Shown piece after piece: positions 14,100-23,819 of a stretch of 64,000 nucleotides of DNA. Location of the stretch: the NCBI GenBank assembly GCA_963377175.1, contig CAUJNA010000535.1, positions 630,001 through 694,000 on the forward strand. Reading direction: 5' to 3'. A model generated the notes under the pieces. It worked only from the letters and a program-made list of their open reading frames with translations. It ran no database searches and was not told the origin of the DNA. Positions within the stretch are counted from its first letter, which is position 1. Each line of letters opens with the position of its first letter. The translations under genes were made by a program, and so were the position numbers. This DNA is from Effrenium voratum (Eukaryota; Sar; Dinophyceae; Suessiales; Symbiodiniaceae).

Positions 14100-15293
14100 G
14101 TGAGTGTGTATGTGTGTGTGTGTGTGTTTGTCTTTGTTCATGTATGTTGTGTCTCTGATTGGTTGCCTGTTTGCCTGCATGTTTGCATTTTGTTGTTTGT
14201 CCGTCTAAGGGTTGTGTTTCTTCTTTGTTTGCTAGCTTGCTTGCTTTCTTGCTTGCTTGCTTGCTTGCGTGTGTGTTTGTTTGTTTGTTTGTTTGTTTGT
14301 TTCTTTCTTTGTTTGTTTGTTTGTTTGTATTTTTGGTTGGTTGGTTGGTTGGTTGGTTGGTTGGTTGGTTGGTTGGTTGGTTGGTTGGTTGGTTGGTTGG
14401 TTGGTTGTTTGTTTGTTTGTTTGTTTGTTGTTTTGTTGTTTTGTTGTGTGTTTGTTTGTTTGTTTGTTTGTTTGTTTGTTTGTTTGTTTCTTTGTTTGTT
14501 TGGTTGGTTGGTTGGTTGGTTGGTCGTTTGGTCGTTTGTTTGTTTGTTTGATTGATTGCTTGCTTGTTTGTGTGTTTGTGTGTTTGTTTGTTTGTTTGTT
14601 TGTTTGTGTGTTTTGTTTGTGTTTTGTTTGTCTTGTTTGTTTGTTTGTTTGCTTGCTTGCTTGTGTTGTTACTTGTTTATTTATTGTTTTGTTTGTTTGT
14701 TTTGTTTGTCGTGCTTGTTTGTCGTGTTTGTTTGTTTGTTTGTTGGTTGGTTGGTTGGTTATGTTGTTTGGTTGTTTGGGTGTTTGTTTGTTTGTTTGTT
14801 TGTTTGTTTGTTTGTTTGTTTGTTTTGTTTGCGTGTTTTGTTTGTCTTGTTTGTCTTGTTTGTTTGTTTGTTTGTTTGTTTGTTTGCTTGTCTGTCGTTT
14901 GATTGTTTGCGTGTTTGTTTGTTGGTTTGTTTGATTGTTTGTTTGTTTTTTGCTTGTTTGTTTGTTTCTTTGGATGTTTGTTTGTTTGTTTGTTTGTTTG
15001 TTTGTTTGTTTGTTTGCATGTTGCTGTGTTTCTTGTGTTTTATATGTTTCTGCTGTATAGTTGTGTTATTTGTTTTCTTTGTTTCATTGCTTGTTTGATT
15101 GCTTGTTTGTTTTGTTTGTTTGTTTGGTTGGTTGGTCGGTTGGCTGGTTGTTTTGTTGTTATTTGTTGGTTTCCGTGTGTTGTTTGTTAGTGAGTGAGTG
15201 AGTGAATCAGTGAATCAGTGAATCAGTGAATCAGTGAATCAGTGAATCAGTGAGTGAGTGAGTGAGTGAGTGAGTGAGTGAGTGAGTGAGTGA

Positions 15294-15389
<96 letters not shown>

Positions 15390-15650
15390 GGTGCTCTTTC
15401 CGTTGTTTGTTCTCTTTGTTTGAGTGCTTTTGTAGTTGGTCGGTTGCTTGGTTGCTTGGTTGCTTGGTTGCTTGGTTGCTTGGTTGCTTGGTTGCTTGGT
15501 TGCTTGGTTGCTTGGTTGGTTGCTTGCTGGCGTGGTTGGTTTGCGGGCTTGCTTGTTTGGCTTGCTTTCTTGCCTGCTTGCTTGCATGCTCGCTTGCTTG
15601 TGTCTTTCGCCTTTGCCTTTGCTGCTTGGTTCGGCGTGGCTTGCTGTTTG
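14100..15650. repeat. Compound tetra-/octanucleotide microsatellite block
   Basis: A succession of tracts with almost no unique DNA: (TTTG)n from about 14270; (TTGG)n at 14333-14407; more TTTG with scattered TTGC and TTGG to about 15145; (GTGA)n and an octamer (GAATCAGT)n at 15190-15295; (CTGT)n at 15296-15390; and an octamer (TTGCTTGG)n at about 15442-15522. Neighbouring tracts differ by single substitutions, suggesting stepwise change and re-expansion of one ancestral tetramer. Confidence 0.95.
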
Positions 15651-15964
15651 GCTTTGTGCGGTTAGTTTAGCCTTCTGTCATGTTTCTTTGTTTGCCTTGT
15701 TGCTTGATTGGTGTGTATGCTGTATGTTGGTGGGTTTGGACAAGTTTGTGTGTGTTTTGTTGTTTAAGCGTTCTTACTTGGCTTGTTTTTGGCAAAATGG
15801 ACCCATGGCAACCGCTTTCTGTGTGTTGCTGTTCAGCTTGGATACGGTTGTTTTTTTTTTGAAATCGAGGAAAGGGCCCTGTATTTTGGATGGTTTCGCA
15901 TGTAAACCCGCTACCTGAATGCGATCCATTGCTCATTGTTATTTGGATGCCCTGGCGCATTCAC

Positions 15965-15991
15965 TTGGACTCGTTGCAAGCAGCCAACTTC
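15965..15991 (+). CDS. PKS ACP phosphopantetheine-site exon (weak candidate)
   Basis: The frame reads LDSLQAANFR, resembling the ACP motif LGLDSL..(V/A)E(L/F)RN, whose Ser takes the phosphopantetheine arm. It lies between the other two ACP exons, in the correct order. A GT follows at CCGGC|GTGTT. There is no AG close upstream to act as acceptor, which weakens the call considerably. Confidence 0.3.
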
Positions 15992-16487
15992 CGGCGTGTT
16001 AAATCCCTCCAACTAGAGGTATAGGCATTACTTGCATATCGAAATCAGTGACCAGGTTGTTCAGCTTAGACTTGGCTGATCAAGTTAGTTTGACTTGCAG
16101 TCTTGCAATCTATGTTCACGAGTACGTCTTTGCAACATTGAGCATCCAGCCTTTATCGCTTTTGCTAACATTCAATACTGCGAACGTGAGCAGGTTCGTA
16201 TTCATCCCTGGGACAGGGCGGAGTCCGTGTGCATGAGGACGGAAGTGGTCCAATATCCAGAGTCCCTGCGGTCCTGTGATAAACAGATCCCTTTGCCTTG
16301 GAAGTATGCTTGGTAGGAGTGAACACGTTATATTCTATGCCACCTGCCACTGCAAACAACCCACCCAATCCAACAATTCAACGGATTCAACGATTCAGCC
16401 CCATCAATTCAACTTCCCTGTGCTGAAATATCAAACTCCGGGTCCTCACCCAGCCTTATCCAGCCTAACTCGAGCTCGTGGCTCGAG

Positions 16488-16550
16488 GTTGGCGTTTGCC
16501 TGCTACGCTGCTTTTTGACTACCCCAGTATCTCCGAGCTCGTGGATCGAG
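16488..16550 (+). CDS. PKS ACP domain, C-terminal exon
   Basis: The frame reads WRLPATLLFDYPSISELVDR. The segment LPATLLFDYPS is the hallmark near the end of type I PKS and NRPS carrier domains (usual form LP.TL.FDYPT). The exon starts after CTCGAG|G and ends at ATCGAG|GC, so it has AG|G at both ends and a GC donor. An 18-bp direct repeat with one mismatch abuts both borders (16471-16488 and 16534-16551). It completes the ACP preceding the KS at 18.85 kb. Confidence 0.7.
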
Positions 16551-17844
16551 GCTGTGGGTTTAGACTCGGCTCGAGGCTTATGTCGAATTCAAAGCAGACT
16601 TTGCCCAGCCCACGTCGAGGGCACCGTGACACACATGCACCTGCTGACGCAAATAATAGACACTGAACTCTCACATGCTTCACTTGTCTAGCAGCCTTGG
16701 CCGGTTCAACCTTTTCTGAGAACGCGCAGTGTACATCGAGGAGCATGTTTATACAATCAGAAACAAAAGCCGAAGTGCTTGAATCAACACTGCTTCCGCC
16801 AGGCTAATGGGATACCGTGGATTCTGTCACTGATTGTTCGCTTTGGATGTAACCTTGTTCGGAGTATCGGTACGAAGCAAACTGGTCAGAACTTTGGCTC
16901 ACCCTCACCTTGCGACAGCGCTGTGTTTCAGCTTCACGGAATGTGGTGTTTGCCTTTGGCGGTGGTCATCGAGCGCAGAGTTGGCGTAAGCCTCAAACGA
17001 TGCCTAAAAACCACAAGGGTTGAGAATAGGTCCTTTGGTATTCCTTTTCCAGGGGCCAAATTTCCGTTTCCGGGGGGCTTGGCCAAGCGAACTCGTATTG
17101 CCACTCTTCATCCTTTGGGGTTGGCTCATGCGCGTGCTTCGAGGCATAGGGTGAAGGTATAGACTTGTTTTCCCTTTACGTGGGTATGTGTAAAGTGTGG
17201 GAATTCTGCCATCTACTCTCACCCAATTATACCCTTGTTGTAAATGTGTTTGCTTTAAAGGGCAAGCAATAGGATCGCTCGTTTTGGGAGTTTCCCTCAA
17301 AACAGACGAGCCCAGATTGCAGCCTCAACCGCGACCCTCAGGGCTACAGCCTAGAGATGGCACGAGCTCCTTTGTGCACGTTTCCGCGTGCGAGGCGCGG
17401 CAAAAAAGCACATGTGGTCAGGGCATTACTAGGGCTGCGCCCAAGTGAACAGGGGGTCCTTTCGCCTGTTGAGGATGCGCACTATTGATCTATAGTACAT
17501 GAGGGGCAATATTGGGGACGCCTGGGTTCATTGGTCAGCTAGGTTCAGACTTAATTGTGCACCGGGGCAACACTTCAGCGCTAAACAGGGGACACTGCTT
17601 GGCAATCAAGCAGCGGTGGGAATCTGGCTGCCGCAACATAGTTGCTTAAATCTGAAGGAAGTAGAACAGGACCTTTAGCAAACATGTCCCGCCGGCAGTT
17701 GTAATCATTTCCTCTGCCTCTTAGTTAGCTTTAGTACACTGTCCGAGGGATTCATGTTCTCATGTTCTCATGTTCCAATGGTCGTGGTAGTACGTTCAGC
17801 AAAGATGAGGCTCGCTGGTTGAGCTGTTGCTCGTAGCTCGTATG

Positions 17845-17856
17845 TGTGTGTGTGGG

Positions 17857-17888
<32 letters not shown>

Positions 17889-17915
17889 TGCGTGGGTGTG
17901 AGTGTGTGTGTATGT
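17845..17915. repeat. GT/GC-GT microsatellite
   Basis: GT dinucleotides with an embedded (CGTG)n tract. It lies between the ACP and KS exons and is non-coding. Confidence 0.85.
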
Positions 17916-18139
17916 GGTAATGTCATTGGCTTTTAGTGTATGATACCTCTTTTTTGCCTTCAGTTGTTCTTATTGATTGTTGTTGCTATGTTGCCGGTTC
18001 TGTCTTTGCATTATTTCTGTTGTGTCGTTCTGTGTGATGCCTACTTGTGAGTGGCTAGGAGTGGTTACGATGGTTGTTCGTTTGGTTATCGCTGTTGCCT
18101 TGACTGTTTGTGCTAGTTGTGTGCCATTCATGCTATTAA

Positions 18140-18208
18140 AATTGATCGATTGTTTGCTTGCTTGTTTGGTTGGTTGGGTGTTTGGACGGAAGGTTGTTGT
18201 TCTTTTTG

Positions 18209-18290
<82 letters not shown>

Positions 18291-18660
18291 TCTTGTTTGT
18301 TTGTTTGCTTGTTTGTTTGTTTGTTTGTTTGTTGGTTGGTTGGTTGGTTGGTTGTGTGTTTGATTGGCTGTGTTGTTTGTATATTTTTTGTTTGTTTGTC
18401 TGGGCTGTTTTGTTTTGTTGTGTTTGTTTGCTTGCTTGCTTGCTTGTTGGTTTGTTTGTTTTTGCGTGTTTGTGTTTGTTTGTCGTTTGTGTTGTGGGAT
18501 TCTGTTTAATTTACTTGTGTGTGTCCCTTGTTTGTTCGTGTTTGATGTTTTCTGTTATTAAAATATTATTTTGGGTTTGCTCGCTTTCTTGCTTGCTTTC
18601 TTGCTTGTGTTCTTGCTTGTGTTCTTGCTTGTGTTCTTGCTTGTGTTCTTGCTTGGTTGC
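18140..18660. repeat. TTGC/TTTG tetranucleotide and 12-mer microsatellites
   Basis: A (TTGC)n tract spans about 18208-18291, followed by TTTG and TTGG tracts. A 12-mer based on TTGCTTGTGTTC repeats about five times at 18589-18655. The hydrophobic frames across it are repeat translations. Confidence 0.92.
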
Positions 18661-18851
18661 TGCTTGTTTGCTGCCTTGCTTGTTGCTTATTTGTTTGTCT
18701 TTGTTGTTGTTTGTTCATTCCTTTGTGTTTTATTGATTGGTCATGTCTTTGATTCGTTCTTGCGTGTTTTCTATGTTTCTATTGCTTTAATTGGTTGGGT
18801 TGGGTTTGGCTTTTTACTTTCGCCTTAACCTTGGCTCTCGCCCGTCGCCAG

Positions 18852-18933
18852 GGCGGCCCGGGCGTTTTGATCTCGGCTTGCTGGGAATTGCCGGGGGCCA
18901 GCAACGAGGCCGGGGAGCGGTGTTTCTTGGCTG
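18852..18933 (+). CDS. PKS ketosynthase exon 1 (N-terminus)
   Basis: After CGCCAG the frame includes VLISACWELPGASNEAG. This fits the KS start, which is usually (I/V)AI.G.(A/S)CR.PG(A/G). The end is placed at GGCTG|GCAAAC, a GC donor, because a one-base phase there joins in frame with the next exon (GT-GCT...) to continue LAG. The first part of the domain is diverged: Trp-Glu replaces the usual Arg-Phe before PG. The order just downstream of an ACP is as expected in a multimodular PKS. Confidence 0.5.
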
Positions 18934-19772
18934 GCAAACTGGCGGTTTGAACAGGAGCTGGAGATTCAGGTCCAACAACCACTGTGAGCCTTCAAATGAG
19001 GTTGAAGTTATCCGTCTTTCATTGTGATTTGCTGCGAGCTGGTCGCCGGTCGATTTTTTGGGGCAACTCAAATCGCCATGTTTCGCCCGAGGTTTCCTTC
19101 TTGGGGGCCCATTTCAGGTCGAATTGGCGTATTGTGATTCCCCAGTGCTCAGGAAAATGGGCCTGTTTTGAACGGTTTTGAAGGAATGGAAAGAGAAGCC
19201 AACTTGTGGGAGGGCAACACCTAATGTAAACGGGGGTTGTAAACCAGTTAGGCGTCAGTTCCCTTCTACCTACCGTTGATTGGGGGGTCGACTATGAGTA
19301 TGGCAAAGTGCAATTCCGACCCAGTCAGTATGTTTGCATTGATAGTTTCTGAAACGCCGATGTTCATCTAAAATGAGCGCCTGTGTTTGCTCCCTCCAGA
19401 CAAAGCGCCAAGTAATTGCCCCAGGAAGCTCTAGGTATACTTTATGGTGCGATACTATATATCGCTGTTGCGCGTTCCCCTTCACACACACACATACACA
19501 CACACGCACGCACACACACACACACATACGCAGCATGTTGTTGGGCATGATTGTTTGCAAAAGTCCACAGGGTCTAAATGCCAAGCCAGGGCCAACTACA
19601 TGAAACATGTGTAAGTCACTGCTCTTTCACATGCTAATGTAGGGTTTAATTGGATTCCAGATGTAAAGAGGTAGATGATCTGTTAGCTGAAACCATTTTT
19701 TGACCATACCCCTTCTATATCTATCCCCTTGCGGTGCGCGTTTTGAGGTTTTTGGTTTTCGGTCCGTGCCAG

Positions 19773-19856
19773 GTGCTGTGGTCCAGGCTAGAGAACCAGG
19801 CGAGGCTGAGGAAGATGTCCGCGCGCCGGGGATGGAAGTGGGCCGGTTGGCGTGGG
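19773..19856 (+). CDS. PKS ketosynthase exon 2 (candidate)
   Basis: The exon begins after GTGCCAG. The frame includes GEAEEDVRAPGMEVGRLAW, compared with the KS segment usually reading D.V.E.P..RWDV..L. The resemblance is weak in sequence but correct in position, phase and spacing. The 3' end is uncertain: GGG|GACC is my estimate. Two other frames are also open. Confidence 0.4.
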
Positions 19857-20816
19857 GACCCAATTCCCCCACACATGGCCAATGGCGAATGAGGGGAACA
19901 TAGGAGTCAGCTGATGATGGATCTAGCCATTGGGACATTGGGGGGCTTGCGCTCATTTCCACGGGTAGCCGTTCCCGGCAATTCTGATGCGTCTTTTTTT
20001 CCACATCGAGTCAACGGACTCTGACCTTTTAGGCTTCCAGTTGTGATGTGCTGGTAGTCCAGCGGGGCCGTTTTGCAGCACGGGAACTGAGGCGTTCGAA
20101 ATCCCAACTTCTAGAATACCTAAGGGAGCTGCGTTTGAAGGGACGCTGTGTAGGAGTTTGGCCCTTTACTATTGCGTATGTCCAGGTACTTTTTGGGTGC
20201 CTGCTTGGAGTTAAAGGGTGCTGCTTTTAGACTCATAGATTGATAGATTGTTAAAATTGAAATCCCCTGCACAGGAAACCCATTTTTCTACCAGGTAAAA
20301 TGCCCGCACAAATTTGTTTGTTTTTGCTTTGTTTGTATTTTGCCAATTGGATGTGTTCATTCAGGCTCCAGTTGATTTCCGTTGTCACCTCTATTTGCCT
20401 GATCCCTTTCCATTAATTTTAACAGAGCTATCACTTTGGCCGAAGGTGGGTTGGCGCATGTAACTTCGTGAGACCTTCAGAAACCCTTCCAGAGTCATAG
20501 GTGTTTGTTTCAGGTGAGTTCACTTGAAGCTAGATGCCCCTGGTTTCAGTTCCGCTCCATACCGCTTCCATCTAGGCGTCCAAAAGGATGCTTAACGAGA
20601 ACCTCGTACCTCCTTTTGTCTGCGGGGGCGTTTAAGTTTCCGTTTCACTTTGCTTCGGTGGAGCATCCCTCGGGTAAGCAGGTGCGATCAAGGGACTTTA
20701 CAATGTGTCCGCTCTTTCTGCACGCCAAACCAAAAAAGACAAATCCAGTGACGGATGTAGGCAATGTATGCAAAATACACATCTGCCACGCGAAAGCTAC
20801 TTCAAGGTCAAAGCGT

Positions 20817-20858
20817 TAAAGGCTTGGGCCTGGATCGTAAAGGCTTGGGCCTGGATCC
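20817..20858. repeat. 21-bp tandem duplication
   Basis: TAAAGGCTTGGGCCTGGATC followed by G or C occurs twice in direct succession, in an intron of the KS region. Confidence 0.9.
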
Positions 20859-22599
20859 ATCGAACGGCTGAACAAGACTCATAGGGCTTTGGTGGCATCA
20901 CAAAGGGCACGACATTTAGCACCTTTCAGCATCAAAACGGCTTTCTCCTGTCAGGTGGATGAAGTGCGGGAGATTCCGCTTTGCAGGCACAGAAAGAATG
21001 GGTGATGGTTATACTTGCACGATATCCTGTCTCCTCGGTCCTTGTTCTCCCTTTGTGTGCCTTGTCAGCGTTTCAGCCAGATGGAGGACACTCATTTTTT
21101 GCCAACCTGTGGCAAGCCGACCAAGTCACGGACCTTTCGAACGCATGGACACCCAACTGGTAAGCCCGTGTGCGTCAGCGAGGGCGCCCTGCCGTAAGAT
21201 GTTGGGTTTCTCACACAAGGGGCGGCCACTAACATGTGGTGCTGCATGTTCAATGATATCAAAAGGAGAAAGAGAGAAACAGGAACTTACTTCCTTTTTG
21301 GAGGGCTCCCTATGTTTGGACTTAAATGATTTATCCATCTCCTGATCCATGTTTTTCCTTGCTTCCCCCTTAGAAGCTGTGCTTCCATCCTATTGGCCAC
21401 TGAAGAACTTCCGCGACCTGAGCCTGGTAACCTGGCTGCCGCATTTTGCTGATCTAGGCTGTACTCTTTCTAGGGGTTGCTGTGAAGGAAAACGACATGA
21501 ATCCGCCGTTTAAGGGGCTCGCACATTTGGAGACAAACATCCACATGGCTGCTCTTCTGTTTGACCTGAAGCACCAGCCAATCAATGGGCAAGTCAGTCA
21601 CCCCTTTGCCATCTCAGTGGTCAGCTAAAGCTAACAATGAAAAGACATCTATTGGATCTCTAGTCCGATGCCAACTCATTGGGCCCTTGTCGTCAGTCGC
21701 TGCCTAGTTTTAAGTTTGCCCAGATGTACCGATGCCCCTAAGCAGCTGGGTATAGGCGATACAAAAACTCGGCGCGCCGGCGCAGGTGGGATTGGACGGA
21801 GACCAATACCTCCGAATCTCTAGGCTTCGGCTTTTGGCTGGGAGGGGGTGACGTGATTTGCGAGGCTTTGGTCCGAACAGTGCGAAGTGACAGTACGGGA
21901 GCCTTTAGACAGGTTCCTGGACCTTCCATTGTTACATAAATGTGCGTCACGAAAAAAAACAACTGCTCGGGCCAACTATGTTTGCTCAATGATCCAAAAA
22001 GTGCTCGTTCCCCCAAAAAAGATCGTTTCATGAGCACGGGCGTCTTGCAAATACCAATTGTTACATGATTTGGATTTGCTGCGCCCGTGTTGCGAGTGTT
22101 TGCGCCCGTTTTGTGGGTATGTTTCCACATGTTTCCACGCAACACACTTTTTGAGAGGAGAGAAGCCGCCGCAATAGCCAAAAGTGCTCGAATCCAAATT
22201 TGCGCGCGTTCCCCCGAACAACGCCCGATTTGCAAATTTCTGCTATGAAACACCCAAGGGACACAAATTTATGTATCGAATGAAGGTTCAGGTTTGTAGC
22301 ATCCTTCTTAGGTGGGAGCAGACCGCTTATTTTTCGCTAGGCTGGGCCTCTTTTCCGCCCGATTATGTTCAAGCCAGCCCGGCCTTGCAGCCTAGTCCAA
22401 GCTTTGATTTTGCCAGAACTTTGTCTTTACGTATGGGCTTCATGAAGTTTCATGTCAGGTTGGTTGAACACAGATGGCACTGGTTTCACTTTAGTTCTGA
22501 CCGCTGACTTCTATCATTGGCTGGCATCTTAGTGCATGGCAGCTTCCGAACACGTATTCCGAGCTATTTTAGCTTGTGACCAGCATAGACCCCAGATAG

Positions 22600-23040
22600 C
22601 AAACACTGCACCAGCACCCCAAACTGCATGCCCCCTGGCACCCTGCCCTCAATCTTGCAAAAATGCGCCTCGTTGTCACCAGCACCTCCAGCACCCCGAA
22701 CAGCATCCTGCCGTCAATCTGAAGCAGCATCACCCAAAACACCTGCCAAACTGCATACCCAGCCGCCAATCTCGCAAAAAAATCGTCACCAGCACCTCAA
22801 GCAACCCTGGACCAGCACCCCAAACTGCATGCCTCCTAGCACCCGGCCGTCAATCTCGGAAAAATGCTCCCGCACCGTCGCTAGCACCTCAAACAGCACC
22901 ACAAGCAGCAACCCAAAACAGCACCTGCACCAGGACCCTCAAATCGTATGCATGTAGCACCCTGCTGTCAATCTCGCAAAAATGCGCCTGCGCCGTGACC
23001 AGCACACCAAAGCAGCCCAGCCGCCAAACTCGCAAATCAC
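22600..23040. repeat. Degenerate minisatellite with CCCAAACTGCATGCC units
   Basis: Irregular units carry ACCCCAAACTGCATGCC (at 22616 and 22817) and TCAATCTYGCAAAAATGC (near 22650, 22850 and 22969) among CACCAGCACC repeats. The 173-codon + frame across it, rich in Pro, Gln and Ala, is explained by the repeat and shows no domain. Confidence 0.75.
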
Positions 23041-23490
23041 TTTCCCCTCTTTATTAGAAGTTAGAACATGTTCGAACCCCACAGCTTTCAGCCATCTGGG
23101 GAAATCTGGCGCCCAGAACCAACGTGGCATCATATTTGCTTTATTATCATTGCAGCACGTGCAATTGGGTGGGTCATCCCCAGGCTCTACTTTGAGCTGT
23201 AGAGTGATGGTTCTTCGGGTCAATGCACAAACACTGGCTCCAACTTCAGTTTCCAAAAGCTATTTTCAAGGAAACACACAGAGGAAGCCAACTCAACATG
23301 TTTAAACAACAACGTTTGCCGCATAAAGAGGGGGATTGTCGATGGTTTGTGGCCCAACTTTGGTGACAAGACATTTGGGATCGTCTAGTCTTTGGAAGAC
23401 GCACAGGAGTCGGACGAAAGAACAACACGCAGTTTTGATACGTTCCCCACTACCTAGCCAACAATGACCCAATGCCTCCCACCCACAGAG

Positions 23491-23526
23491 CTGCGAGCGA
23501 GCCGCGAGTTGCGAGCGAGCCGCGAG
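23491..23526. repeat. 18-bp tandem repeat beside KS exon
   Basis: TGCGAGCGAGCCGCGAG occurs twice with an 18-bp period, followed by a third partial copy. It lies 25 bp before the acceptor of the next KS exon. Confidence 0.85.
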
Positions 23527-23550
23527 AACGCGAGGCTATCGGCACGCCAG

Positions 23551-23596
23551 TTTTCTCGAGGGTGCCGAGCAATTCGATGCACGCTTCTTCGGCCCG
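23551..23596 (+). CDS. PKS ketosynthase exon (FDARFFG motif)
   Basis: After ACGCCAG the frame reads FLEGAEQFDARFFGP, which matches the KS segment GGFL.G.(D/E).FDA.FFGIS near residues 60-80 of a KS domain. A GT donor follows at 23597, giving a 46-bp exon ending in phase 0. The following intron, of about 10 kb, contains the pyrimidine array. Confidence 0.75.
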
Positions 23597-23819
23597 GTGC
23601 TCAAAGCGACAGGCACGCAGTGGGACACTGTTTCAATCCCTTTCCCAGTGCTTCCCAAGCCACTGTAGGCAACCCTTCGGCATTTTTACCTTGCGTGAGT
23701 TCCCGGACAATGTGAGGTGAAAATGCGTGGTATTCTTCTTTATTTTAACGCCTCCGGCTCAGGCCGCCGACATTACTGGCCTGCTTTCTTATTTGCGTCC
23801 CTTTGGAATTGTCCCCTTG

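Larger units (their letters stand above)
11571..16487 (+). other. Non-coding stretch between ACP exons, microsatellite-rich
   Basis: Apart from a weak ACP candidate at about 15965, nothing here looks coding. It contains a CA run at 13836-13852 and the long tetranucleotide block at 14.1-15.6 kb. The long Cys/Leu/Phe/Val frames between 14.0 and 15.7 kb are translations of TTTG and TTGG repeats, not proteins. Confidence 0.6.

Noticed and set aside
14073..15670. Long frames rich in Cys, Leu, Phe and Val (up to 225 codons)
   Set aside because: They are translations of TTTG, TTGG and TTGC repeats and are open in several frames at once.
22536..23057. Pro/Gln-rich 173-codon + frame
   Set aside because: It follows a degenerate minisatellite, and a second overlapping frame is equally open.
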